Source of the DNA: Baylisascaris procyonis | Lineage: Eukaryota; Nematoda; Chromadorea; Rhabditida; Ascarididae | Assembly (NCBI GenBank): GCA_037389465.1 | Contig: JAZARR010000134.1 | Span: 62,001 to 126,000 of the forward strand | Reading direction: 5' to 3' | Length of the DNA stretch: 64,000 nucleotides | Shown here: piece by piece, positions 33,874-44,851 of the stretch | Position numbering within the stretch: position 1 is the first letter of the stretch | Layout of the letters: each line of letters opens with the position of its first letter | Position numbers and translations under genes: made by a program | The notes under the pieces: generated by a model | What the model saw: only the letters and a program-made list of their open reading frames with translations | Databases searched by the model: none | What the model was told of the DNA's origin: nothing

Positions 33874-34116
33874 TTATTGAGTCGAGTAGAATAGGGGAGG
33901 CAACACGGGTGGCGAATAATGACTTTGTGTGTTGCCTTCAACTTTTTGCATTTGCCCTGACTTGGGTTCAACTGGTGGTTGACTCTCGGTCGGCTTTTCT
34001 GGTTCATTGTTCGTGTTGACCGCTTTCAGCTGAATGACGACGTTACTTGTCAACCGTTTTCTCCGGCAAATACTTAAACAGCCTTGGACATGAATCACCC
34101 ACAGCATGTCTAGCAA
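33874..34116 (-). CDS. Small ORF downstream of env in BEL element
   Basis: 80 codons between the env TM ORF and the 3' LTR. The N-terminus is mildly hydrophobic; the rest is polar and Pro-rich (EPEKPTESQPPVEPK). I recognise no family. It could be the env cytoplasmic tail in another frame, or chance. Confidence 0.25.
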   Translation of the reverse strand: MLDMLWVIHVQGCLSICRRKRLTSNVVIQLKAVNTNNEPEKPTESQPPVEPKSGQMQKVEGNTQSHYSPPVLPPLFYSTQ

Positions 34117-34193
34117 TACGAGTAATGCGGCGATTGAATTGTAAGCTCGGGAATCAAAGACATGTTATATCTTTGAAAGCTCTTACTCAGTGT

Positions 34194-34661
34194 TCATGAA
34201 TAACGTGCTAGGATAATATACAGGAAAGTATGTACATCAGCAGAAGGTGTAAGATGACCAGATTGATGGCGCCGGAAGGATATACGAAAGGGGGTACAGG
34301 TGGCCTTCAGATTTGGAGTGTTTTTCACGACGGCTGTTTCTTCTGAATTCTTCTTTGATTCCTGGCGGCTGAGGCTTCGACATCCTTGTGAGGGACGATA
34401 ATTCACATCTGTAAGGTTAATTGTCAGTCCCAAGTTTTCGGACCTCTTCTTGTGGCAGCTCGTCTTTGGACAATAAAACCATAGAATAGCGCCTATAAGA
34501 CCAACCATAATAAGAACACCTAGGATGGTGATGAGCCGCCATCGATTTCCTATATTTTCAAGGACGTTAACGACTTCTTCAGAGGCCATTTCGATGTCTT
34601 GGCCTATTTCTTTAACAAGCTTTTCTGAAGCTGTTGCCCAACGATTTTCAGCGGGGGTCAT
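34194..34661 (-). CDS. Transmembrane part of env-like protein, BEL copy 2
   Basis: 155-codon frame. After an acidic helical segment it has one strong membrane helix (LITILGVLIMVGLIGAILWF) and then Cys/Lys-rich cytoplasmic residues. Its ATG overlaps the stop of the larger env ORF by four bases. The arrangement fits one type I membrane glycoprotein broken by a frameshift, with this ORF as membrane anchor and tail. Coupled translation of two ORFs is possible but less likely in a nematode. Confidence 0.6.
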   Translation of the reverse strand: MTPAENRWATASEKLVKEIGQDIEMASEEVVNVLENIGNRWRLITILGVLIMVGLIGAILWFYCPKTSCHKKRSENLGLTINLTDVNYRPSQGCRSLSRQESKKNSEETAVVKNTPNLKATCTPFRISFRRHQSGHLTPSADVHTFLYIILARYS

Positions 34662-36016
34662 AGCTGCCCCGGGTCCTGAAAGTCGGCTCTTCCAAGTCTC
34701 TCAAGCGCTAGTTGAATAAGTTGTACTGATAAGTCTGGTGATAGTGACGAATTGAAGATGACGCGCATCGGAGAAAGAGCGAGCGGGTCTAAGCTGTTGG
34801 CTGTCGCAAGAGTGTGGTTGAGGGGGCCGCGCCATGGGCAGGGAATTTGCTTGGACTTGAACACAAGATCTTTCGAGTTGGGAGTCACAAAGACCTTGAC
34901 CTTACCCACCGTGACGGGTAACCACTCGTAGCAGTGTCCATCCCGTTGGTGATCCCATTCAACGTGCGTAGCGTTCACATGATGGCATCTTGAGACCAAC
35001 AATATTTCACCTATATACCTCGCCGATACGTTTTGGCGATTCAACAGCAATCTCGCGGCTGCCGTGGGGTCGCCGAGACTGATCCAACGGATAAGCTGTA
35101 TAAATTCGTTTCGGGTGATGCACCATTTCAAGGCGCTGTTTCTCACTTCCAAATCATGAAGGTACTGTAGTCGCTTGTTAACAGGGTCTGCGATGTCATG
35201 AACCTCTTCGATTATCAAAGGACGCTTCTTGTATGTCTCGTTACTCCTGTTCGCAGGATCCTCCTGAGCGGCGAATGATATGACGAACTCCTCGTCTTGA
35301 GTAGTGACAGAATGTTTGATTTTACACTTATTAGACAGGAAAGTGCGATTGGAAAGGATTAGGACCACTTGTATATTATGAATGAAAACTTCATCGCGAG
35401 AGACCTGCGCAGTGTACGTTCCGTCGTGCCGTTGAAATTCCGCATAGTCCCACAGAATGGTCTCATGTGGTTGTTGACAATAGTTTGCTTTTGGATCGCA
35501 GCTTGCAGTACGAGAGAAGGCGGTGAGCGGGCCATTACCTTTGTAAAGAATTGCCTCACCTTCCTCCATGATGTAATTGATCGTTGTATGGCACAGTGTG
35601 CCAAAAAGTCCATACGAGTAGGTGAGCGGGTTACCAGTGGACCATTTGTTCGGAAGTTTAGTACGCTCCAGACGATAATCTCCTATGCGTTTTCGATGTA
35701 GTAGCTGCCGACAATCTTCCAAGGGTATGCCTTCGACCGTGTGTGTATCGTTTACTACTTGTAGGCTCCATCGTAGGAAACTCCATGTACAGACGGTCCT
35801 GGTCAACTTGGAACAATACGTTGCATTGATCGCTATGAGCGATCTTCGGTAAAGCGTTATTTTTTTCGTTTCCCAGTGATTCAGTGTTCGACTTCTACTG
35901 TCTACTGTTTGCGGTAATTGAAGGAGGATTCCTGTGTGTAAATAAGGACAGATTTGTGCTTGAAGTAAATCGGAGGAAGCTTTGCCGGTAAGAATTATTG
36001 CTATAATAGCGAGCAC
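34658..36016 (-). CDS. env-like glycoprotein ectodomain, BEL copy 2
   Basis: 452-codon frame that starts 12 bases after the pol-tail stop. It opens with a short hydrophobic signal-like segment (MLAIIAIILTG). It is rich in Cys and N-x-S/T sequons (for example NATYC, NDTHT, NRTFL, NVSAR, NATHV, NHTLA), as expected for a secreted glycoprotein ectodomain. Env-like third ORFs are known in some nematode BEL elements; I cannot assign this one to a viral glycoprotein family from sequence alone. The membrane anchor lies in the next ORF. Function is not established and the element lacks a polymerase. Confidence 0.65.
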   Translation of the reverse strand: MLAIIAIILTGKASSDLLQAQICPYLHTGILLQLPQTVDSRSRTLNHWETKKITLYRRSLIAINATYCSKLTRTVCTWSFLRWSLQVVNDTHTVEGIPLEDCRQLLHRKRIGDYRLERTKLPNKWSTGNPLTYSYGLFGTLCHTTINYIMEEGEAILYKGNGPLTAFSRTASCDPKANYCQQPHETILWDYAEFQRHDGTYTAQVSRDEVFIHNIQVVLILSNRTFLSNKCKIKHSVTTQDEEFVISFAAQEDPANRSNETYKKRPLIIEEVHDIADPVNKRLQYLHDLEVRNSALKWCITRNEFIQLIRWISLGDPTAAARLLLNRQNVSARYIGEILLVSRCHHVNATHVEWDHQRDGHCYEWLPVTVGKVKVFVTPNSKDLVFKSKQIPCPWRGPLNHTLATANSLDPLALSPMRVIFNSSLSPDLSVQLIQLALERLGRADFQDPGQL

Positions 36017-36027
36017 ATAAAATGGCG

Positions 36028-37260
36028 CTAACCGGTTTTGCTTGGATTCGTCGGAATATCGTCGACGGCTTCCTGCTCCTTTATGATCGCGTTTGCTCCT
36101 AGTGTTGAGCTTCTGCTGCGAGTGATAGGCCCAGCGAATGGACCAAGAAGAGCTTGCTGCTTGTGGTTCTGGAGCTTCTCCTTGAGCTTTTCTTTGAGGA
36201 TGCCAGTGAGCTTCGACCGCTTCTCATGACATTCTGCAGTTACTTTCAACAGGTTTATGGAGGAAATTGGTCGCTGAAGAGTGTGGCCAGTTCGGAACGA
36301 TACAGTTTGAGGTTTCCGTTCGGAACGATGGCTTCGTTTTATCGTTCCACAGCCACCAATCATCGGTCCGAGCTCGGATTCATAGAGTGCGAACCCGGAG
36401 GGCAATCTCTTGACGATCCGAGGATTGATATTTGTAATAAAGTCTGAGCCGATGAGAATATCTGGAGCTCCTAGATAGGTGGGCAGCGGTAGCGTCTTTT
36501 CCGTTTGTTGCCAGATCTCTGAATAATCGCGCAAGGAGACCTGAGTGTGTAAGAACTCGTCGGTTACCTTGGGCAATGTGTTTGCGGCTAACAGGCGTCG
36601 CGAACCATCCGCGAAAACGACTCCAAAGGAGACTCTATGACTTCGATGCACTGTTCCGTTGGAAGTTCCTACTCCTTTGATCAGAATCTGGCCTTCATCA
36701 CTTGTTTTCAGTCCAAGTTGCCTAGCGAAGTGTTCAGAGATGAAGGATAATTGGCTGCCTTGATCGAGAAAGAATCGGGCGTTCAGCTGTACGCTCGGAG
36801 AGGATGGGTTGAAGGTAGCTGCCGTTACCCAAAGAAGGAGGGCAGTTTTGTCTTCTTCTTCTTTCGTTTTGCCATCCATAGTTGCTGGCGATAGGATTTC
36901 GTTTGCCTCAGATGCCGGTTGCGTTAGTGCCGCAAGTGCTGTCGATTGAGGCGGGCCGTTGTGGCGGTTCGGCACAGTATCTGATTGTGCTCTTGCTTGC
37001 AATAGAAGCAGAGACGGCTTTTGCATCTGCTTGTATCGTGGCTGTGTACCGATCTTAAGCTTTAATGCATATTTTGAGCTCCATAAGACGTCTCCTGCGT
37101 TGGTCTGGGATGGAATATCGTTCGCATTCATTGGTCCAGTGAATCTTACTGCACAAGAGGCAGGGTTTACGAGGGGTAGGTCCGCCTTGTGCCGAAATGG
37201 TTCTGTGGTCGGCGTTTTCCTGCTGACGTTCCATACTTCGTGGAACAGGTTTTCCGACAC
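36028..37260 (-). CDS. BEL/Pao protease fused to pol C-terminal tail, copy 2
   Basis: Identical in sequence to 507-1739. DUF1758 protease motifs (FFLDQGSQLSFIS, APDILIGSDFI) are followed by the integrase-end motif RTGHTLQRPI and TRSRS in a single frame, with the whole RT-RNase H-integrase core missing. The stop is 12 bases before the env start codon. Because copy 2 has both LTRs, it shows the deletion is inside an otherwise complete element. Confidence 0.8.
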   Translation of the reverse strand: MSENLFHEVWNVSRKTPTTEPFRHKADLPLVNPASCAVRFTGPMNANDIPSQTNAGDVLWSSKYALKLKIGTQPRYKQMQKPSLLLLQARAQSDTVPNRHNGPPQSTALAALTQPASEANEILSPATMDGKTKEEEDKTALLLWVTAATFNPSSPSVQLNARFFLDQGSQLSFISEHFARQLGLKTSDEGQILIKGVGTSNGTVHRSHRVSFGVVFADGSRRLLAANTLPKVTDEFLHTQVSLRDYSEIWQQTEKTLPLPTYLGAPDILIGSDFITNINPRIVKRLPSGFALYESELGPMIGGCGTIKRSHRSERKPQTVSFRTGHTLQRPISSINLLKVTAECHEKRSKLTGILKEKLKEKLQNHKQQALLGPFAGPITRSRSSTLGANAIIKEQEAVDDIPTNPSKTG

Positions 37261-37816
37261 TGGAGTATAGGCGCACAGAGCGAGGTGGGCATCTTTGAGC
37301 CATGCTTGCGAAGGCTGACGTTCTGTTTTGTTGTCCCTTACAAGTCCAATTTTGACTTACCCTGATGGGATGGTCTTTTGTATTTGCTGGAGTTTTGCGT
37401 ACCTCCTGAAGCATTCGAGATTCATCCAGAATGACCGTTTTTAGCAGCTCCGTCGTCCAGTTTTCATGACGCTTTTTCTCCTTATAAACAGCAATTTTCA
37501 CCCTTTCTGGAACATGGTCCTCAATGTCGAAAAGTACGTGTTCGCCGTCGATATCTATTCCCACTGTTTGCATTTGGTGCAAAATACGGCTGACCTCGTG
37601 GTGATATCTAAGAAGCTCACTCGATTCGCAGAGAGGGTTAAAGAGCCTGCGAAGGGCTACTTGTAGCCTAGGACCCACGTCCTTCTGATTCCCATGTAAG
37701 GCTTTCAAGGTCACTGATGACAGCTTGTTAGTTAGCTGCGGTGACGGAGTAGCCAGCGACGGCTGCCTTTGCGCTTCCTTTGAAACATCCGAGTAAATAG
37801 ACGAATTTCTCGACAT
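37055..37816 (-). CDS. BEL/Pao gag, middle and zinc-knuckle part, copy 2
   Basis: Same frame and sequence as 1534-2295. It carries the helical gag segment and the PCLLCSKIHWTNEC knuckle, and overlaps both neighbours in other frames through indels. Confidence 0.75.
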   Translation of the reverse strand: MSRNSSIYSDVSKEAQRQPSLATPSPQLTNKLSSVTLKALHGNQKDVGPRLQVALRRLFNPLCESSELLRYHHEVSRILHQMQTVGIDIDGEHVLFDIEDHVPERVKIAVYKEKKRHENWTTELLKTVILDESRMLQEVRKTPANTKDHPIRVSQNWTCKGQQNRTSAFASMAQRCPPRSVRLYSSVGKPVPRSMERQQENADHRTISAQGGPTPRKPCLLCSKIHWTNECERYSIPDQRRRRLMELKICIKA

Positions 37817-38501
37817 CAGGTAGATGCTGCTGGCTGTCTACAGCCGCTTCGAATAAGCCCCAGAATTCGAACCATTCACAGGAACTACCTGCGAATGTAG
37901 GAAGTTCAAGCTTTGGTAAGCGAATGCGAGTCGCGAGGGACGGATTCCCTGCGTTCTCAGTTGTCCTCGACAAGATCGGCGATAGAGGTTGAGTTACTCC
38001 CTCAAGAATTGGGGTGCTCGACGCGCCTACTGGAGTGATTGTGCCGTTAACATTCGAGTCGAATTCGGCTAGTTCTGCCAGTTGCGTTTTGCAATTGAGT
38101 TCCAGAAAGGCAAGTTTCTGAAGAATTGTTTCGATTTCTTCGAGGGTTGCGGCGAGGCCGTTGGGATCGTCGACCATTTCCGCGAACGCGGCTTGTTCCG
38201 CAGCGCTTACTAGCGGCTCCCTTTTCGACGATAGGTTCTCGAGAAGAGCCTCCCAGCGGGCATATTGGCGTTGAAGAGAGGTTTGCTTGAGCTTAAGCAG
38301 AGCCTGCGTAGGTCCCACTATCGAAATTGTTGCGCGAAGTTGATCTGCTTGTGCAGTTGGTTGTAGAGAGCTGTCGGGCCGAAATGTCAGAAGGGTACTT
38401 GCATCTGATAGAAGGGGACTATAGGCTGCCAAAATAGGTTTGACCGCGAGTAAGATTGCCGTTGACTTGAGAGCGGTTGAGCCGCTGTTGCTTGCTGCCA
38501 T
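37728..38501 (-). CDS. BEL/Pao gag N-terminal part (DUF1759-like), copy 2
   Basis: Same as 2207-2980. The start ATG is 88 bases inside the 5' LTR boundary at 38590. The DUF1759 signature LPTFAGSSCEWFEFWGLFEA is intact. Confidence 0.85.
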   Translation of the reverse strand: MAASNSGSTALKSTAILLAVKPILAAYSPLLSDASTLLTFRPDSSLQPTAQADQLRATISIVGPTQALLKLKQTSLQRQYARWEALLENLSSKREPLVSAAEQAAFAEMVDDPNGLAATLEEIETILQKLAFLELNCKTQLAELAEFDSNVNGTITPVGASSTPILEGVTQPLSPILSRTTENAGNPSLATRIRLPKLELPTFAGSSCEWFEFWGLFEAAVDSQQHLPDVEKFVYLLGCFKGSAKAAVAGYSVTAAN

Positions 38502-38573
38502 TTCGTTGAAGGCGAATGTAGCTTTTTGAAGTAAGTGAGGTTCAGTGGATTTATAATTGGCTCGAGTCCGTTG

Positions 38574-38589
38574 CGTTACCGACGCACCA
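38574..38589 (-). other. Primer-binding site of BEL element, copy 2
   Basis: TGGTGCGTCGGTAACG directly after the 5' LTR on the minus strand. Eleven bases complement a tRNA-Gly-like 3' end (CCGACGCACCA). Confidence 0.6.
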
Positions 38590-39194
38590 TGTAGGGGAAA
38601 AAGAGAAAATGAGAGATGAGAAGAGGGATGGCCTACGGCGGAAGAGGAAGGGATGGGGGTTCAGTGCCTAATATACAAAGCAAGCGAAACAATTGATCAC
38701 AAGGAGAGATCGATGCGCGAAAGCGCAGAATTTTGTGAGCCTCTTGGCTCCTTTGCCTGTGGCCGCTATGGAGCGGCCGCCGAACTTCTATTTGGTGTCT
38801 TGTTGGCACCCGCGAGAACCTCCTTTTTTGGAGCGGTTGCTCCGGAATAGCTATTTTGGGTCCTTTGACCCAGCCATATTTGGACGGCTAACTTGTCCGT
38901 CCGCTGCTCCCGACTCCCACTCCTGAATCCTTCGATGCTCACTTACATACATGTAGATCGTTTCAGATAACGCGGCTTGCTCATCCGTTGGGAACCAACG
39001 GAGATGCAAGTCTTCGGTAAGAAGGGAGAGTGCTTGGCGGTCAGAGGGAACGGCATCATGGGCTACATGGACATCACGTGCAGCAGGGAGTGCATGGCTG
39101 ACTCACCTGCTGCCCGATTTCCACAACATAGCCGTTTCGTTTCTTCACGGCTTTTTTTTCCTCTTCTTTTATTCACTTCGCGACATTCGCGACA
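38590..39194 (-). repeat. BEL 5' LTR, copy 2
   Basis: 605 bases, one T longer than the corresponding copy-1 LTR (3069-3672). Confidence 0.92.
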
Positions 39195-39362
39195 GTTACA
39201 TAACTCTTTTTCCTTCTCCCCCCTCATCTCCCTTCGATAGAAACAATAAGAAATTGCGGTTTTGTAATCAGATCACTTGACGACAAAGTTTCCTGTACCC
39301 TTTCCCATCCTCTCTAAAAGAAGCCACTATAACAAACCTAAGTCAATATTGGTACAATAGTT

Positions 39363-39549
39363 TTTGGATATGACCATGTAATGCGTCGAGTACAGATGGA
39401 ATAATCATTTATGCTGACGTTTCGGCTCTTTGAGCCATAATCATAGCAAACCAAGCTGAAAATTCATCACATAAAATACACTTTGTACGTTTTATAGACT
39501 TGGAGGGGTTTCAAACAGGTGTGATATGAACGGTAGTGAGAAGGAGGGT

Positions 39550-39610
<61 letters not shown>

Positions 39611-40168
39611 CCGACGGAAAGGAAATAAAAAAAGCAAAGAAACGAAAAGGAAGACAAAAAAAAGGAAAAATAAAGGATTTAGAGTTCCCGAGAGAGAAGA
39701 TTAGTGAGGTTGGATAATTCGACACAGCCGTTAATCTGTGGTTTAGAGAGTTTATGAGGTGGGCTTCCCTTATCTTGCGGATTAGCGTGCCCTTGCCACG
39801 AGCAAGTATTTCGACCACAATGTTAGTTGCCTCAAGGTTGTGGACCTCGGCAACATGCTTGGCCATCGGGCATGCAGCATATGATCGAGATAGTGGTGAT
39901 GACATGCTTAACACGTGCTCTCTAATGCGCTCATGTAGGAAGCGGCCCGTTTCACCAATATACAAAGAATCGCATGCACAACAACGAATAGAGTAGACAA
40001 CATCTTTCATGCAACAGTCCCCTAGATTATTAGTGGGACAAATAACACATTTAGATGGGTTGTAGCATAGGCGATCATATAGTCGGTTGCGGACTAGAAT
40101 TTGTCGGAGTGTGGGAGGGGGGGTGACATTTTGTTTAAGAAGGAGTTGGTGCTTACTGAGAAGGAGGG
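39363..40168 (-). mobile_element. Penelope-like element, GIY-YIG part, copy 2
   Basis: Second copy of 3840-4647, with the GIY-YIG endonuclease coding region (39492-40168, core SLYIGETGR and HERIREH) and the AT microsatellite at 39557-39610. It is split from its upstream part (45274-45581) by Gypsy A. Confidence 0.75.
39557..39610. repeat. AT dinucleotide microsatellite, copy 2
   Basis: One AT unit shorter than copy 1. Confidence 0.95.
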
Positions 40169-40588
40169 TGTTGCATATGTGGTGACATTTCATCACATCC
40201 AAAGTGCAACTTCACTTACCGAAATGGGTATTGCAAAACGCATGCACGTGGCAAATATCGCAATGTACAATGGCCACGTCATGACGACGCGCAGTGAGGT
40301 AGTGGATATCACGTGAGTACATAGCAGAGCTATCTATTTCAACATGAAATTGTCACGTGACGACCACTATATAAGCTGTGCCTTTTCCGTTGTTTTTGTG
40401 TGTGTGTGTGTTTTCTTGTGTGCGTCTCCCTCGCTACTTCGGTTCTAATAAAGCTCACTCCTCACTCGCCGTTTCGTCTACATCATCACCACCACCACAC
40501 GGCGACGTAACAATCCTCAGTCAGTGTATCACAGTGGCAGTCAGATACACAACAGTGGCGATCAGGGAACTCGGCAAGCGGATAAGTG

Positions 40589-42127
40589 ATGGCGACTCTC
40601 TCAGAAACGCAGTTTCAACAACTCCTCGCGACGTTCACAAACGCTCTTCGCGACGTGACTCAAATTCAACTGTCGCAGCTACCACAGCCGACCGATACAA
40701 CGCGACAGTTCGACGCGCTCTCCGGACGCCTCGCACAGTTCGTATACGACCCAGATACGAACCTAACATTCGAGGCATGGTATAGACGGCACTAGGACGT
40801 CTTTGCAGTTGACGGCGCAACGCTCGACGAGGCCACCCGCGTTCGCCTCCTGCTCCAGAAGCTGGACACTCCCGTATACGAAAAGCATGCCAACTACATT
40901 CTACCGAGAGCTCCTCGCAATATCAACTTCGCAGACACGATCGCAGTGCTTACGGATCTATTTGGACCGCAACAGTCGCTCTTGAACGCACGATACGCGT
41001 GTATGAAGGTCGCCAAACAACCGACAGAAGATTTCATTACCTATGCCGGACGAGTCAATCGCGAATGCGCCAATTTTCGACTTGGGACGTGTACGGAGGA
41101 TCAATTCAAATGTCTTATATTCGTATGTGGTCTACACTCGAGCCACGACGCATTTATTCGACTCAAGCTGCTCGACAAGATCGAAATGGATCCGACCTGT
41201 ACGATTAAGACGCTAACAGAGGAATGCAAACGATTACTTAACCTCAGGCACGACACCCAAATGATCGAGAATGGCTCCTCGCCCACGCAAACGGTCTACT
41301 CAGCCCAGCAAAAGTTCCCTTCTCGACGAAGACCCCAGCCAGCAGCTCAACCCAACCAAATCAAAGACCCGACTCGGCGCTCCAATGCACCGAGGACACC
41401 ACCAAACCCATGCTGGTTCTGCGGCGCGATGCACTTTAATCGCGACTGCAACTATCGCCAGCACCGTTGCTCCTTGTGTCAAGCTATTGGACATAAGGAA
41501 GGTTTCTGCAACGTCACCAAACGCCGCTCAAGGAACAAGTGCCGTTCAAAACAACGTGCCTCGCCCCCACTACCAAGAAGACGAGTACGATCAGATGCAG
41601 TTTTCACCGTCTCAAGGATCGACTGCACCCAATATCGACGCTTCGCAATCGTCACAGTGGACGACAATGCAATCAGTTTTCAAGTAGATAGCGCATCAGA
41701 TGTCACAATCATCAGCAAGGCAACATGGCAGCTCAATTGGATGACCAACTCTCCAGCCTTCATCACTCATCGCTCACAGTGCATCAGGAGATCAGATCAG
41801 CATTCTGGGACAACGAGCATGCACCTACAGCTTCCAGAACTCCTCAGCGAAAGGACTGTTCTACGTAGCCAACACTCAGTGCAACCTACTCGGAGCAGAA
41901 TGGATCTCAAAGATGGGGATGTACGCAATCATGGACTCCCTCCCAAGGAAGGACCCAGCTGGATCGACAAAAGTCAGCGCCAGTATTGCTGCACCAAGCA
42001 ACAACCACATAGCCAACGATCTACAGCGCCGCTATCCGCAGATCTTCAGCGCCAACCTGGGACATTACAAGCTTTCAAAGGCGACTCTCCAGCTGAAGCC
42101 GGGCGTCAAACCAATTTTCCGCCCTAA
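40589..42127 (+). pseudogene. Gypsy A gag and start of protease, copy 2
   Basis: As 5068-6606. Start ATG 40589, in-frame TAG at 40793-40795, two zinc knuckles, and protease motif FQVDSASDVTIIS before the frame change. Confidence 0.85.
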
Positions 42128-44309
42128 GCGACCCGTGCCATATGCGGCTTTGGCAGCCGTTGACAAAGAGCTGGACCGTCTCGAAGCAAGCGGCGTCATC
42201 TCAAAGGTGAACTACTCAGATTGGGCAGCACCCATTGTAATCGTGAAGAAGTCGAATGGATCATTGAGGATTTGTGCCGATTTTTCAACCGGACTCAACG
42301 ACGCTTTGGACCTTCATCAGTATCCACTGCCTCGACCTGAAGATATATTCACCACGCTCAACGGTGGCCATTACTTCTCCCATATCGACTTCGCAGACGC
42401 ATACCTTCAAGTCGAAGTCGACGAACAGTCAAAGCACCTGCTAACAATCAACACACACCGAGGTCTCTATCAGTACAACCGACTACCTTTCGGAGTCAAA
42501 TCAGCACCAGCCATTTTCCAATAACTCATGGACGCGACACTTGCCGGTTGTCAAGGAGCGGTCGCATATCTTGACGATGTCATCATCGTTGGCCGCACTG
42601 CGCAGGAGCACCAACGCAACCTCGAAGCTGTTTTCAAGCGAATCGCCGACAGTGGACTCCACGTGCGCTTGGACAAGTGCAAATTCGCAACAACTCGCAT
42701 CAACTATCTTGGACACATCATCGACAAGGATGGTCGACGCCCCGACCCGAGCAAAATCGACGCCATTAAGAAGATGCCTGCTCCGAAAGACATCTCTCAA
42801 CTTCGCTCGTTCCTCGGGCTTCTCAGCTACTATGGCACTTTTGTCAAGGAAATGAGGGACCTTCGCGCTCCACTCGACGCCCTATTGACTAAAAACATCA
42901 AGTTCAGCTGGACGCCAGCCTGCAACGCCAGCTTCAACCGCGCAAAAGCAATCCTCGCATCCGACCTGCTTCTCTGCCACTACGATCCAAATCAGAAAAT
43001 TACGGTCGCAGCTGACGCGTCAAATTACGGCATAGGTGCCGTTATCTCACACCGTTACCCAGATGGATCAGAGAAAGCAATCGCTCATGCCTCGAGATCA
43101 CTTTTGCCGGCGGAGAAGAACTACAGTCAAATTGAGAAGGAAGGGCTCGCACTCATCTTCGCCGTTCAGAAATTCCACCGGATGCTTCATGGACGAAAAT
43201 TCGCTCTACTGACGGACCACAAACCGCTACTCGCAATTTTCGGCTCCAAGAAAGGAATTCCGGTCTACACAGCCAACCGACTGCAACGTTGGGCAACAAC
43301 ACTCCTGGCTTACAATTTTGATATTCAACATCGCTCAACGACAAATTTCGGGCACGCAGACGCGCTCTCTAGGCTCATCGCAAATCAGCCAACACCGGAC
43401 GAAGACCAAGTGATCGCAGCGGTGTCAGTAGAAGCAGATGTAACCCATGTATTCGCCAATGCAGTGAAGGCCCTTCCTATGACCGAGGACGATATCAAGC
43501 TGGCAACAGCCCAAGATAGGCTCCTGCAGCTTGTATCATCCTATATCCGCGGATCATGGCCGAAGAGAATCACCGATCCAAATCTTCAGTGCTTCTACAA
43601 CCGCCGTGATTCTCTCTCGATCGTCAACGGATGTCTTCTCCTGGCCGAACGAGTAGTCGTTCCCAAGACGTTACAACAACGCGTGCTTCATCAACTCCAC
43701 TCAGGGCACCCTGGAATCGTGCGCATGAAGGCTGTCGCTCGTAGCCATGTCTATTGGCCAGGCATCGACAAGCAAATCGAGGAAACAGTTCGAACCTGCT
43801 CAAAGTGCGCTACCGCCGCCAAATCACCAGTCAAGACGACACTTGCACCATGGCCAATACCAGACAAACCATGGGCCCGCGTCCACATCGATTACGCTGG
43901 ACCATTCGAAGGAACGAACTTTCTAGTATTCGTTGATGCCTACTCGAAGTGGCCAGAGATATTCAGGACAGATCGCACCACCGCAAACGCAACCATCAAT
44001 CTACTACGCCAAGTCTGCGCGAGATATGGAATCCCCGAAACGCTGGTATCGGATAACGGCACTCAGTTCACCTCGGCAGAATTCAAGGACTTCTGCTCAG
44101 AAAACGGCATCGAACATATCTTCTCCCCGCCGTATCACCCACAATCAAATGGCCAAGCTGAACGTTTTATCGACACCTTCAAGCGCAGTCTTCACAAACT
44201 CAAGGGGAAGGAACACTGGACCAGAATCTTCAGACGTTTCTCCTCACCTATCGCTCGACACCAAATCCGACGCTCGACAAATCGAAGTCGCCAGCGGAAC
44301 TTTTCATAG
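41913..44309 (+). pseudogene. Gypsy A pol: RT, RNase H, integrase, copy 2
   Basis: As 6392-8788. In-frame TAA at 42522-42524 just before the RT YLDD block; RNase H and integrase motifs are intact; the frame is lost near 44220. Confidence 0.9.
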
Positions 44310-44851
44310 GCCGCAAGCTCCGAACGACGCTCTCCTTACTCAACCCGACAATCCGTCATGAATCAAGCAAAAACAGGCGGATGGAGCAGCAGTTCAATCG
44401 ACGGCATGGTGCTCGTAGCAAAACATTCTCGCCCGGCGACCCAGTTCTTATTCGCACTTACCAAGGACCAGTCGTCAGCTGGACAAAGGGGAAAGTGTTA
44501 AAACGAATGGGACGAGTACTATACAAGGTACTCATCGGAAACGACACATGGACCCGACACGCAAACCAGCTCAGACTGTGCTTCGCTGATTCAGACCCAA
44601 ATCAGTTGGACGATCTTCGGACGCTTTTCGAAATGTTTGATCTCCAGCAACCATCACAGCAACCAACGGATCGGGAACACGCACGGCCAGTCGAACCCAC
44701 TCAAGTCGACGAACAACCAAGACGTGCAATCGACGAACAACCAAGACGTGCAATCGACGAACGACCAAGACGTGCAAGACGAACACGCCAGCGTCCACGA
44801 CGGCTCAGCATTGAACCGCAACGAAAGACGTATGGTGATGCCGATCTTTAA
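44228..44851 (+). CDS. Gypsy A integrase C-terminal tail, copy 2
   Basis: As 8707-9330, including the 24-base tandem repeat at 44708-44778 and the stop at 44849. Confidence 0.8.
   Translation, partial: LQTFLLTYRSTPNPTLDKSKSPAELFIGRKLRTTLSLLNPTIRHESSKNRRMEQQFNRRHGARSKTFSPGDPVLIRTYQGPVVSWTKGKVLKRMGRVLYKVLIGNDTWTRHANQLRLCFADSDPNQLDDLRTLFEMFDLQQPSQQPTDREHARPVEPTQVDEQPRRAIDEQPRRAIDERPRRARRTRQRPRRLSIEPQRKTYGDADL

Larger units (their letters stand above)
32954..39194 (-). mobile_element. BEL/Pao LTR element with env-like gene and deleted pol core, copy 2
   Basis: Complete 6.24-kb minus-strand element. LTRs are 605 bases each (32954-33558 and 38590-39194) and differ by roughly 20 substitutions. Flanks GTTGC (32949-32953) and GTTAC (39195-39199) are a probable 5-base target-site duplication with one mismatch. 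Order on the minus strand is PBS, gag, protease, pol tail, env-like ORF, TM ORF, polypurine tract (CCTTCCTCCAGGGGAG before the 3' LTR). RT, RNase H and integrase are absent. Confidence 0.92.
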
